Shown: piece by piece, positions 1 through 8,837 of the stretch
Position numbering within the stretch: position 1 is the first letter of the stretch
Layout: every line of letters starts with the position of its first letter
Origin: Tetraselmis striata
Lineage: Eukaryota; Chlorophyta; Chlorodendrophyceae; Chlorodendrales; Chlorodendraceae
Length of the DNA: 64,000 nucleotides
Direction of reading: 5' to 3'
Assembly: GCA_006384855.1 (NCBI GenBank)
Contig: VCJN01000555.1
Location: 124,001 to 188,000, forward strand
Translations under genes and position numbers: made by a program
Notes under the pieces: model-generated
What the model was told of the DNA's origin: nothing
Database searches by the model: none
The model's input: only the letters and a program-made list of their open reading frames with translations

Positions 1-1
1 T

Positions 2-178
2 AGAAGTGTGTTGGCGCGCAAGCGCTCCGGATACACACGTAAATTCATGAAGGACGAGACCGGCCAACGAGTGTTACCTCAACTCGGTGTCACGGAAGAT
101 GGATTGGGACAAAAGCGTACGGCTCAACTAACGCAAGCGCAACGCCCTGCTAAGTTACGCTCAATGAATGCTGTTTAA
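2..178 (+). CDS. C-terminal tail of an unknown ORF, cut by the window edge
   Basis: An open frame enters from the left edge and stops with TAA at 176-178 (58 codons visible). The tail is basic and polar and I recognise no domain. It runs toward the DNA polymerase gene on the other strand, and the two stop codons overlap (polymerase stop at 175-177). This tight tail-to-tail packing is typical of virus-like elements and suggests that this is another gene of the same integrated element. It could be a chance frame, because only 58 codons are visible. Confidence 0.4.
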   Translation, partial: RSVLARKRSGYTRKFMKDETGQRVLPQLGVTEDGLGQKRTAQLTQAQRPAKLRSMNAV

Positions 179-3100
179 GCGGCAATCGCACGGTGGTGTC
201 CATGCGCAAGTGTGTTAACTCCGTCGGAGCAAATCCACCGCTTCGTATCGATTGGGCTCAGTCCGACCTTGCTGATCGAGTTAGTGTGAATCTTTTGGTT
301 GCGGCTCTGAATACATGTTTGCTTGACACAATGGATGGCGCCCCCCAACACCTCCTTGTATCGCTCCATGTTTAAATCTCGCTTGATCACGTATTTCTTC
401 ACACCCTTGCATGTCGATTTATAGCTTGTAGATCCATCGATCGAAACCTTCTCGTAGGAGTACACCTTGGGCCGCAACCCGACAAACTCGCTCATCACCG
501 CAAACTCTCCGTCAGCGCACTCGTCCTTAAACTTACCAAGGACCTTCTTGTTGGTCTTATCGTGGAGCGGGTGGTCAGCCGGAAAGCCCGAAAGATCGAG
601 GTGCTCTCGCATCTCGCTCATGTCTCTGTAGAGATCCGGAGTTTCGATGTGGTAACACAAGCTGTCCGTGTCAGTGAACATGAGCTTCAACTTGTCTCCA
701 TACCGGGGTTTCATTACCTCGTAGTGGTACTGGAACATGTGACGCTTAGAAAGATCTAGGATAGATGCGCCCATGAAGATTGGCTTGTCGAGCTCCACCA
801 CGTCTTTCTTTAGGTCGACCCCCATGAGATGGGTTGTTTTGATGTCACCGACCGGCACAAGGCGCTTGAAAGTCGCACGAGCGGTGTACCGTGCACGCTG
901 CTCGTCGGAGCAAGCAAAGCGGAAGTTCGAACGGGCTCGTACATTTTCCATCGTCTTGCCAAAGCAAGCATTGTTCATGAGCTTATAAAAGTCCTTCTCA
1001 AAGTCGTTCTTTGCTGTCGCGCGCTTGGTAGTGTTGAACTCGATCCACGGCTTCATCATTGGCTGTTGAAAGCATCTCACAACACGGTGAAGCTTGGTCA
1101 CCACCATACCATGCTTGACATAGAGCTGAAGAACCCTGGCGTCGACCTTGTACTTGATGCGGCCCTTGAAGTGACCCGCAAGCTTCTCGCATGATGCGAT
1201 CTTTGAATCGGTTTGCGTGGCCATCTCCCGACAGTACGAGCTAGCGTCCTCCTCACCAAGCGTGACCTTCTCTGGTGCCAACGGGAGGTCATTGTGTGAG
1301 TCGTGAAGGTGCTCCGGGTACTTCATGTCGACCTCAACAAAGCAGCCTTGGCCACCTTCCCAATCACCACTCAAGACATCATCGATTGTCATATCCTCTT
1401 CCCATCGGAAGCCGTGCGTCGGAAGATGCTGAACCATGCTCAGTCCATATAGATTGTTAGCGTCTTGGTAGGACAACCACGTTGTCGGCTTGGTTTTGTT
1501 GTAGCCCTCAACGAAAGGGTTGTTAGCTCGTGCATGTCGTGTTGTGATCTGGGACACGCCTCCACGGATCGCTTCCTCAAAAAACGAGTACATGTCGAGG
1601 TCAGTAATAAGCTGGATATCGACAAACCCCTTCTGGCCAGCCATCTGCAGAAGCGCGCTCCAAGCAAAGGACGGAAGCGTGATGAAGTGCATAGGATCGA
1701 GCGTGTAATCCTTGATTGCTAGCTTGCGGAAGGCCTCGAAGATGTCAGCAAGGAGTAACACATCTGTTTTCAAGTAGATGTCGTGGTAGTCCTTGAAGGT
1801 TGCGCATCCTAGCTTATTCCATACCCACTTGGCATGTAAGTAGTCCTTGAGGTCGCACTCCGAGTCAGTTAAATCATTCTTGAAAGCGTGAATCGAAGGA
1901 AGCTCGGTCTTCGAGAAGTTGGAAAGGCGAGCCCATTTGTACGGGTATACGCCCTTACGGCTGAAACGAAGCAATTCGTCGTTGGTCATAGATTTTTCAA
2001 AGTGATTGTTGAACCGGGGCGCGTTGCTCGATTCATCCCCGATCAGATTCTTAGCAAGAGTCTCAAGCGACGCAGGTAGAAAGGCGCACGAATCGATAAA
2101 CCGGTAGCCACTTACCGAGACAGTTTTGAAGTTCTCTGTGTTATTTGGCACAGCATCGATACCAAGCTCGTACTTGTCACCAACACGAGAAAGCGCATCA
2201 AGGATGTGATGAAAATCATATCCGATTCCGTTGTGAAAGACGACTGGAATCTTGTGGCTAGCCATTTTGAGCTGTAGATTGCATGAGTTGTGGCATGCTC
2301 CAATGAACTCTCCGGTTGCATGGTTGTGGTGTCTCACTCGGTCGGAACCTAGCTCTTTCTGGCAGTGACAACATTTTTCCGCCTCGATGAAATGTTTCTC
2401 GTCGCTCTGCGTCATGTCCATAGGGATATTGCGGGTCCAGTCATCGAAAAGATCGGTATGAATTTCACCAAGACGCTTCACAAACCGGTCGGCAGCATCG
2501 TTCCCGACGTACGTTTCGAGTCGGTTGTTGACAGTACTATCCTTGACGTCGCTCACGACGGTAAAGCCATACGAAATCACACAATGCTCATCGACATGCT
2601 CTGACCCCGATCCGTAATTCTCGTTCTTCGGTACCAACTCGCATTCAAAGTCGGCGTAGATGGCGACTGGACACCTCATCATGTGCTCAGCCCTCGCTCG
2701 CAACTTCAAGGTGCTCAGCTCCTTGCAAGGCATTTTCACTCTGACTGCCTCGATAAGCGAGCAACCCTTCATGTGCTCCGCCAAGCGGTCGGGGCATTTG
2801 AAACCCGTTAGGCATCGCTCGCAAATGTGCATGTGAAAACCGTTCTTTGAGTTTACAAGACGACTGAGACTCTTAACAAGCACATAGTGCTCCTCAAAAA
2901 TGAGAAGGTTGACGTGCTTGTCGAGCTTGTTTTTCGATGCATACGCGACGATCACCCCCTCCTCAAAATCATACTCATAGAGATTTACGCTGATGTTGTT
3001 CAGACGTTCAAACTTTGGGATGTCGTTGACCTTGACTGGAAAGTTGATGCCGGTGAAATCAAGATCGCTTGCGTATGCCTTATATTTGCTGACACGATCT

Positions 3101-4044
3101 GCATCCTTCTCGACCGGGTGGATACCGGCTAGCACTGACCACATGAAGCACTTGTCATCCTTGTTTTTTACGTTGATGCATGCCCTTTTGTTAGCAATCT
3201 CAGGCGGAAGCGGCTTGTATCCGCGAGCTGTCCTCGGCTTAAACGACGAAGTGCCAATCTTGGCCCCAACCACACGATTGAAAATCCAGTTCGAGCCGGC
3301 TGCATTGGACGAGTTGTCAAGCACCGTTTGTGGGCTCTCTGTACCCTGCTCGATGCGCAGCAAATAAAGGTTGATGTCCTCACTAGAGTAAATCGACTCG
3401 TTGGCGTTATAGTAAACTGATACATTCGTGCGGATATTTTGTCCGTCTACAACTTTCACAGAGTAGAACTCAAGGTGGATATTGATCCACGTCTTAAACT
3501 TTGTTGAACGCAACATGACCCGCTCTAGACCATGAAGAATGCCAGAAAGCGTAGTCCGAATGTCACTCATGTCCAAGTCGAAATTGGTTCCATAGCTCTT
3601 GATATACCATAGCTTCACTCCTGGGAAGTTGTCGGGAGTCACGAGAGGGCCCACAGAAATGCGGTCGCGTCTCGAGGCCTTGCGCTCTGAAATATCGCTC
3701 GACAGAATATCTCCAATAATTGTACCCCGGGTCCGTGTGTTTCTCTGAAGGACCGCACGGCGACGCTCCCTCCTAGTGCCCGGGGTTAGGGTGGCCCGAG
3801 ACCAGCGACCCCGGGGGGTGAAGGCCCCGGGGTTTGCCGCCCGCCGATCCTCGGCATCGAAGGAGCGCTTAAGGTTGGTCCGGCGGAGGCCGGCGACCCG
3901 CCTCTCGCTCGCGCTCATGGGATTGCCACTGGCCGCCCGGAGAACTGGGTCGAAGTTAGCCAATCGGATTTCGCGGAGGGCCCGACGATTTGCCTCGGAA
4001 GGATCCATGCGCCTGGGGAGATCGGGGACAGGGATGGTGAACAT
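175..4044 (-). CDS. Protein-primed family B DNA polymerase of a Polinton/Maverick-like or viral element
   Basis: An uninterrupted 1289-aa frame encodes a replicative DNA polymerase with 3'-5' proofreading exonuclease. Visible motifs, in order: a basic N-terminus; a zinc-finger-like block HICERCLTGF...H...C near residue 410; ExoI YADFEC; a C..C/H cluster near 590 (CHCQKELG...HNHATGEF); ExoII HNGIGYDFHH; ExoIII YLKTDVLLLAD; polymerase motif A YQDANNLYG; motif B KLMNNACFGKT; motif C FTDTDSL; and a KGVKK block with the C-terminal SPIDTKRW...GVNTLAHGH segment usual in this family. All catalytic Asp/Glu are present, so the gene looks intact. Start at 4042-4044; a second Met lies 12 codons in. A TATA-like box sits about 60 nt upstream. 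Polintons and adenovirus- or virophage-like elements carry this enzyme; no capsid, integrase or ATPase gene is visible here, so the element continues to the left or is partial. Confidence 0.93.
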   Translation of the reverse strand: MFTIPVPDLPRRMDPSEANRRALREIRLANFDPVLRAASGNPMSASERRVAGLRRTNLKRSFDAEDRRAANPGAFTPRGRWSRATLTPGTRRERRRAVLQRNTRTRGTIIGDILSSDISERKASRRDRISVGPLVTPDNFPGVKLWYIKSYGTNFDLDMSDIRTTLSGILHGLERVMLRSTKFKTWINIHLEFYSVKVVDGQNIRTNVSVYYNANESIYSSEDINLYLLRIEQGTESPQTVLDNSSNAAGSNWIFNRVVGAKIGTSSFKPRTARGYKPLPPEIANKRACINVKNKDDKCFMWSVLAGIHPVEKDADRVSKYKAYASDLDFTGINFPVKVNDIPKFERLNNISVNLYEYDFEEGVIVAYASKNKLDKHVNLLIFEEHYVLVKSLSRLVNSKNGFHMHICERCLTGFKCPDRLAEHMKGCSLIEAVRVKMPCKELSTLKLRARAEHMMRCPVAIYADFECELVPKNENYGSGSEHVDEHCVISYGFTVVSDVKDSTVNNRLETYVGNDAADRFVKRLGEIHTDLFDDWTRNIPMDMTQSDEKHFIEAEKCCHCQKELGSDRVRHHNHATGEFIGACHNSCNLQLKMASHKIPVVFHNGIGYDFHHILDALSRVGDKYELGIDAVPNNTENFKTVSVSGYRFIDSCAFLPASLETLAKNLIGDESSNAPRFNNHFEKSMTNDELLRFSRKGVYPYKWARLSNFSKTELPSIHAFKNDLTDSECDLKDYLHAKWVWNKLGCATFKDYHDIYLKTDVLLLADIFEAFRKLAIKDYTLDPMHFITLPSFAWSALLQMAGQKGFVDIQLITDLDMYSFFEEAIRGGVSQITTRHARANNPFVEGYNKTKPTTWLSYQDANNLYGLSMVQHLPTHGFRWEEDMTIDDVLSGDWEGGQGCFVEVDMKYPEHLHDSHNDLPLAPEKVTLGEEDASSYCREMATQTDSKIASCEKLAGHFKGRIKYKVDARVLQLYVKHGMVVTKLHRVVRCFQQPMMKPWIEFNTTKRATAKNDFEKDFYKLMNNACFGKTMENVRARSNFRFACSDEQRARYTARATFKRLVPVGDIKTTHLMGVDLKKDVVELDKPIFMGASILDLSKRHMFQYHYEVMKPRYGDKLKLMFTDTDSLCYHIETPDLYRDMSEMREHLDLSGFPADHPLHDKTNKKVLGKFKDECADGEFAVMSEFVGLRPKVYSYEKVSIDGSTSYKSTCKGVKKYVIKRDLNMERYKEVLGGAIHCVKQTCIQSRNQKIHTNSISKVGLSPIDTKRWICSDGVNTLAHGHHRAIAA

Positions 4045-4104
4045 GTTACTCTCTTCTTAGAATGCCTGGGAGAAAAACTTTTCTGGACTCAGACGCACCG
4101 GGGG

Positions 4105-4114
4105 TTTTTATATA
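4105..4114 (-). promoter_or_regulatory. TATA-like box upstream of the DNA polymerase gene
   Basis: On the minus strand this reads TATATAAAAA, about 60 nt before the polymerase ATG, in a GC-richer context. Spacing and sequence fit a core promoter; no transcript evidence is available. Confidence 0.45.
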
Positions 4115-4137
4115 GGCCCCGGGAATTTTCTCGGGTG

Positions 4138-4158
4138 CTCAAACGCACCGCGTTTGAG
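4138..4158. other. Short inverted repeat in the polymerase upstream region
   Basis: Arms CTCAAACGC / GCGTTTGAG (9 bp, perfect) are separated by 3 nt, about 25 nt upstream of the TATA-like box. A similar half-site (CAGACGCACCG) lies at about 4090. It may be a regulatory palindrome; the function is unknown. Confidence 0.35.
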
Positions 4159-4241
4159 ATTCAGCCCAGTAAGGTCTCATAATTGAAAGATTTCACCTCT
4201 TTTTCATAATCATGATGTTATCCAGCTCGGAATTCTTGCGT

Positions 4242-4538
4242 TTATGACTCATTTTCGATGCTTTCAAGAAATGAGGCCATGAGTTTTCTTTTTTTGTAGT
4301 CGGCATTGCTGTATCCTCTGTTCAATTCGAGAAAACGCTCATAATTATTGCTACGCCAACGATTTGTTTTTATTTTATACTTTTCCTTGTTATCTTTGTA
4401 GTACTGTATACACAAGTCTCGCTTTCGCTCCCTATTAGCATCACGGTAGGATTGGATACTTTCTTTATTTTTCTGACGATATTCTTTGTCGTAAATACGC
4501 TTACGCTCGCGCTTCTCCTCCTGAGTTAAACCATTCAT
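4242..4538 (-). CDS. Small basic protein (98 aa), unknown function
   Basis: This is a complete frame starting at 4536-4538, upstream of and in the same direction as the DNA polymerase. The protein is rich in Lys, Arg, Glu, Tyr and Asn (for example KRERKRIYDKEYRQKNKE), looks helical and charged, and has no membrane segment. Small proteins with repeated RK..YD.EY..KNKE patterns occur in algal viruses and virus-like elements; that is a resemblance, not a family assignment. The AT-rich base composition matches the flanking viral-type DNA rather than the GC-rich host genes. It probably belongs to the same element as the polymerase. Confidence 0.6.
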   Translation of the reverse strand: MNGLTQEEKRERKRIYDKEYRQKNKESIQSYRDANRERKRDLCIQYYKDNKEKYKIKTNRWRSNNYERFLELNRGYSNADYKKRKLMASFLESIENES

Positions 4539-5154
4539 TTATACTCAGCCCCCCACATTATTTTCTTAGAGTCAGACGCGCGTGTCTGCGAGTAGTACTC
4601 GTGACGAGTAATTTACTGTATGATCACTTCATTTCCCAAAACGTACTGCGGTAAGTACTGTTTTGATTACTTCATTTCCTTCACAACTGCTGGGTATTTC
4701 TTGGTCATAATAGAACCTGGTCACGGGCCCTATTTATGACCAGGGGGCATTCTGACCAAGAAATCCCCAAGTAGGGACCCGGATTAATTATTTTTAATAC
4801 TGGTCGGCGGTTCGTAGGCCACCGCCGGGCCATCGAGGCGGCTTTGTGGGGGCGTTTTGTGGTCGGATTGTACCCGCGGATGTACGGGTATCGAATTCTG
4901 GGGGGGTGAAATGCCGATTCCCGTATGCTTTTGAAAACTGCGCCAAAGAGGATCCCTACATACACACACGCTACGACTAAAGATTAGTGCGAAGGATTAT
5001 GTATGTACCGTAAGTATTACTATATCTATGTCTGTGCGAAGGATTATGTTAGTTCTGTTTGTAGTGCGCTTTTGTGAAAGCCCTTATGTAATTAAGGATT
5101 AGTGTGAATTACAAAGAGGTCAGTGAAAATATCCACCTCTAAAAGCAGTGGATT
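4539..5154. other. Gene-free right flank of the virus-like element
   Basis: No convincing gene. It holds a 16-bp direct repeat (GTGCGAAGGATTATGT) at 4987-5002 and 5034-5049, and at about 5050-5077 a sequence matching, in reverse complement, the start of the 133-bp insert found at 14686. The right border of the virus-like element must lie in or just left of this stretch, but I cannot place a terminal inverted repeat. Confidence 0.4.
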
Positions 5155-5333
5155 TGTTCTAAACTAGTTTATGTGGTTTCTCTACCTGTACGAGATAGCC
5201 CTGGCGCGGCGCCCGTAGCGCGTGTGCGCGCGCGCACGATTGCGGGGGCCGGTCAGAGCCACCACCTGCTTTCACGGCGGACCGACCGGTCACTCTCCTT
5301 TGCTGTGGCACGCTCCATCGAGCGCACCACAGC
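5155..5333 (+). repeat. Left direct repeat A1 of the DIRS/Ngaro-like element
   Basis: It matches 7917-8095 over 179 bp with two substitutions (at the ATTGC and CTTTCACGG positions). It contains a GC-rich alternating purine-pyrimidine run (GCGTGTGCGCGCGCGCAC). Confidence 0.85.
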
Positions 5334-5619
5334 AAAGTCGCGGCAATTTTGCCGCGCAGGGTGCCGGTCTTCCGCCATCGTACCATGTACGGTGAGCGAC
5401 GCCTTTCGGGGGCCCCCCTGGGAGAAACCCGTTAGGGTTTGTGTGGTTAATGTACGCGCGCCGCTTGCGACGTGCTAACTACTACCCGCGAACGAGCTGC
5501 TGATTACTCGCCCAACGCGAGGAGAGGACGAAGCTGCAGCGCTTCCCCATTCAGTGGAACAAGGTCCAAGACCTTCGACCAGTGTCGACCAACAGTAACC
5601 CCTGGCTGCCCTTTCCCGT

Positions 5620-7098
5620 GTGGGCATGGCTCGATCTGTACGGGCCCCTACTCGGCGTAGGTGTCGCGATGCGCTCCGATTGGGGCGTATGCCGGCGTAT
5701 GCCCGTCGTCTAGTACAGATTCGAGTACAAAGTGACAGTACACTGCCAGTGGCCAAGCCAGCGCCCAGTGGCACATGGCTACTCCCACGCCGCGGCACTC
5801 CTACTGTGCCGCGCACCGTGGACCCTGACGCCGACGCGGAGAGGGCCAGCAGAGCGACAGGGCGCTCTGCTCGCCCCCCTCGCGACATCCATCGCGCCAA
5901 TTCCTGTACTCCCGACTCCCCTTTTATGAGACATCGCGTCCGTCGTAATCTCGGCAACTGGCAAGCCGCTGGCGCAAATCGCAGTGTTCTCAACTGGATA
6001 TCCCGAGGTGTACGCGTTCCTTTCTTGGACGGGCTTGCCCCACCTTCTTTTCATCATGGGGTGTCAATGGGGGATGCTACTCCTGCTCAACTGGAGTTTA
6101 TGGACGGTGAATTGGCTCGCTTCCTGGCCGTTGGGGCCTGGGAGCGAGGCTACTGCGCAAAATGGGTGTCCCGGCTGTTCCTGGTTCCTAAGCCTGGAAC
6201 AAACAAATGGAGGCTCATCATTGACCTTCGCCCCCTGAACCGCTATTGTGAGACGCGCGATCTTTCGTTTGAGACGCTTTCGCATTTACGCAACCTGGCG
6301 CGCCCTGGGGACTACATGTTACAGATGGACCTGCAAGACGGGTTTTACGCGGTTGGAATCGCCCCTGAGGACAGGGATTTTTTCACTGTCGATTACCGCG
6401 GCACTCTGTACCGACTGGCTGGCCTTCCCATGGGCTGGTCTCTGTCCCCCTATTACTTCTGCCAATTCACCAACGTCCTCACTAGGGCATTGCGTCGTAA
6501 CCCGGCTGAAGCAGATGGCACACCTATTTTCCGGCGACGATTTGGCCTGCGCATGTTGCCCTACATGGACGATTTCCTGTTTCTAGCTCGGACTCAGGCT
6601 GAGGCCATCTGGCAACGTGACTACATCGAACGCCACCTCTCGGGCTTTGGTCTGCTGCGCAACCCCAACAAGGGCGTGTGGGAGCCCACCCAGAAGCTCG
6701 TGCACCTGGGGTTAGAAATTGACACATCGGGGTCACCTACTCTTCGTGCGCCCGCTGAGAAACTCGCCAGCATTGCTCGCGCGGCCAAACGCCTAATCCA
6801 ACGAGCAAAACGCGATCGTCGGTGGTTGCCAGCTCGCGAGTTGGCCGCTCTCGCGGGCAAATGCCAGTTTCTCTACTTGGCCATTGCCCCTGCCCGTTTC
6901 TACCTTCGTGAGCTGCATGATGTGCTCAAGACGCGCGACTCTTGGTCCGGCCGCGTCAAGCTTACCCGCCAGCTCGAGCGCGATCTGCAATGGTGGGTGG
7001 GTGTGCCCACCCAACACAACGGCCGCCCCATTAACCGCCCCGTCGAAACCGGATACCTACACGTCGACAGTTCGTCTACGGCTGGGGTGCCGTTTTGA
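5620..7098 (+). CDS. Reverse transcriptase of a DIRS/Ngaro-like element
   Basis: Recognisable reverse transcriptase begins at about 5940 (LGNWQAAG...), so the true start is uncertain and may lie upstream or in another frame. Motifs: KPGTNKWRLIIDLRPLNRYC (fingers), MDLQDGFYAVGI (first catalytic Asp), GLPMGWSLSPYYF, YMDDFLF (catalytic YxDD), then GLEIDTSGSP and a thumb/connection region with ALAGKCQFL. The frame ends at TGA 7096-7098 just after the first RNase H residues (LHVDSSS). The rest of RNase H lies in the -1 frame directly downstream, showing that a single pol polyprotein was split by a one-base shift near 7075. YMDD with this connection region fits DIRS-order elements. Confidence 0.88.
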   Translation: MGMARSVRAPTRRRCRDALRLGRMPAYARRLVQIRVQSDSTLPVAKPAPSGTWLLPRRGTPTVPRTVDPDADAERASRATGRSARPPRDIHRANSCTPDSPFMRHRVRRNLGNWQAAGANRSVLNWISRGVRVPFLDGLAPPSFHHGVSMGDATPAQLEFMDGELARFLAVGAWERGYCAKWVSRLFLVPKPGTNKWRLIIDLRPLNRYCETRDLSFETLSHLRNLARPGDYMLQMDLQDGFYAVGIAPEDRDFFTVDYRGTLYRLAGLPMGWSLSPYYFCQFTNVLTRALRRNPAEADGTPIFRRRFGLRMLPYMDDFLFLARTQAEAIWQRDYIERHLSGFGLLRNPNKGVWEPTQKLVHLGLEIDTSGSPTLRAPAEKLASIARAAKRLIQRAKRDRRWLPARELAALAGKCQFLYLAIAPARFYLRELHDVLKTRDSWSGRVKLTRQLERDLQWWVGVPTQHNGRPINRPVETGYLHVDSSSTAGVPF

Positions 7099-7889
7099 AC
7101 GAGCACCATGAAGCTCGGGGTTTTTGGTACGACGATGACCGCAATGCGCACATTACCCTGAAAGAGCTCAAAGCCGTCCGCTTGGCTATCGAGTCCTTCC
7201 TCCCCATGCTCCAAAACCGCCACATCCGCTTGCACGAGGATAACCAAGCAGTTGTCGGCGTCCTCACTAACCTCACCTCTCGCTCTCCACGCCTCATGGC
7301 TGAGCTACGCAAAACGTGGTACCTCATGGACACGCACGGCATCACCCTTTCCGTGCGCTACATCCGTTCTGCGGCGAATATCTGGGCTGACCGCCTTAGT
7401 CGCGAGGTTGATTGCGACGACTGGCAGTTCAACCCTCGTCGATTCGCCTCGCTCACTGCTAAATGGGGCGCCTGCACCATCGACCGCTTCGCGACTTCTG
7501 AAAACGCCCTCCTGCCCCGCTACAACGCCCGTTGGCGTGACCCGCGGTGCGAGGCCGTCGACGCCCTGCGCCTCTCCGACGCTGCATGGCGTTGCGAACG
7601 TAACTGGTGTAACCCTCCGTGGAACCTCATCGGCGATCTAGTCTCCAAACTTGAGTCCAGCGGTGCCCCAGCCATCGTCATTGTTCCCTACTGGCCTGAC
7701 AAAGCTTGGTACCAGCTCCTCTCGGAGATGTGCTCCGACATGCGCTCTTGGAAGCCGCGCCACGACCTCTTCATTCCTGGCCGTACCGGCGACCGCCTTC
7801 CTGTGGGCGCACCCCGCTGGCCTGTCGTCGCCTTCAACATTCCCGCCCGTGACCCCCGCCCGTGGCCTGCTGCGCCCGGCATTTTCTAG
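7095..7889 (+). CDS. RNase H and methyltransferase-like C-terminal half of the DIRS pol
   Basis: The coding sense runs in this frame from about 7077 (YGWGAVLNE). RNase H carboxylates are visible: Asp in the upstream frame (HVDSSS), Glu in LKELKAVRL, Asp in LHEDNQAVV and Asp in IWADRLSREVD. Next comes the block found after RNase H in DIRS elements, with IDRFATSEN and NWCNPPWNLI; the NPPW motif is that of adenine-N6 methyltransferase-like folds. It ends at TAG 7887-7889, one base before repeat B1. It has no start codon of its own, so it needs frameshifting or is inactive. Confidence 0.82.
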   Translation: MNEHHEARGFWYDDDRNAHITLKELKAVRLAIESFLPMLQNRHIRLHEDNQAVVGVLTNLTSRSPRLMAELRKTWYLMDTHGITLSVRYIRSAANIWADRLSREVDCDDWQFNPRRFASLTAKWGACTIDRFATSENALLPRYNARWRDPRCEAVDALRLSDAAWRCERNWCNPPWNLIGDLVSKLESSGAPAIVIVPYWPDKAWYQLLSEMCSDMRSWKPRHDLFIPGRTGDRLPVGAPRWPVVAFNIPARDPRPWPAAPGIF

Positions 7890-7890
7890 T

Positions 7891-7918
7891 CGGCAAACCA
7901 GACGATCCTTGTGAAATG
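7891..7918 (+). repeat. Repeat B1 of the DIRS/Ngaro-like element
   Basis: A 28-bp sequence beginning CGGCAAACCAGACGATCC is repeated exactly at 8177-8204, on the other side of A2. Confidence 0.75.
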
Positions 7919-8095
7919 TTCTAAACTAGTTTATGTGGTTTCTCTACCTGTACGAGATAGCCCTGGCGCGGCGCCCGTAGCGCGTGTGCGCGCGCGCACA
8001 ATTGCGGGGGCCGGTCAGAGCCACCACCTGCCTTCACGGCGGACCGACCGGTCACTCTCCTTTGCTGTGGCACGCTCCATCGAGCGCACCACAGC
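7917..8095 (+). repeat. Right direct repeat A2 of the DIRS/Ngaro-like element
   Basis: It is the 179-bp counterpart of A1, starting at the end of B1. Confidence 0.85.
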
Positions 8096-8176
8096 CCGCC
8101 CAACCCTCCCTGGCTGTGGGATCGTATGCCTGCAAATTCCTGAATATCACAACCTGTAACCAGACCTGGCATTCTT

Positions 8177-8204
8177 CGGCAAACCAGACGATCCTTGTGA
8201 AATG
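8177..8204 (+). repeat. Repeat B2, right end of the DIRS/Ngaro-like element
   Basis: It is an exact 28-bp copy of B1, 81 bp after the end of A2. The element probably ends here or shortly after. 8205-8837 holds no gene that I can support. Confidence 0.7.
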
Positions 8205-8837
8205 GTGATTTCCGATATCGCCTTCTGCTGCTAGCTCATGTAATTTACCTCTAAAAGCAGTCGTACTAATAAGAGATCGGCACTCGTACGGGTACAGGTA
8301 GTATATATTTAAAAGCAACACGGGCAGTCGCTCTATACAGTCGATGTCGGCTCCGCGCCTGCTTTTTTTCTTTTTTCGTCCCCGGGACAGGACTGGCACA
8401 AGTGAAACCCTTGCAGCGTCTCTACGACGGCCGTTTGAGCAGCAATCCAGTTACGGAAAGCCCTGGGAAGGCGACGCTCCGTTATAGTCATCAAGCAAAT
8501 TGCCGAAGCATTTCGCAAGACTAATTGAAGGCTACTGTCGGAATTTCCAAACTGTTGGATCACCGTCTAAAACACTGCCATCAAAATACCCGGCACTGAC
8601 CACGAAAGGTCCGCCCTACCCGTTTGGGCGTCGGCCCATTCGAGTAATGCGAGTTGGGGCAAGCCCCAACCCGCGGAAAGGTTTTTGCCGGTATTACGGG
8701 TACAGGTACTCGTAATCCGGACAGACGGCCTAGGCGAGCTGGGACCAGCCCGCCTATCCGCGCGTTGGCCCATTTTTCAGGTCCTCATTCGATTCGTGAC
8801 GTAGCCCGGTACTGAATCACTGCGTCTTTGTTGCGAG

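Larger units (their letters stand above)
5155..8204 (+). mobile_element. DIRS/Ngaro-like retrotransposon with split direct repeats
   Basis: The order is A1 (5155-5333), reverse transcriptase, RNase H plus methyltransferase-like domain, B1 (7891-7918), A2 (7917-8095), B2 (8177-8204). The A copies are 179 bp with two mismatches; the B copies are 28 bp and identical. The A1 / B1-A2-B2 arrangement is the split-direct-repeat layout known for Ngaro and PAT-like members of the DIRS order, which integrate through a tyrosine recombinase. No recombinase ORF and no Gag ORF are visible inside this copy, and the pol frame is broken once, so it is probably non-autonomous or decayed. Confidence 0.8.
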
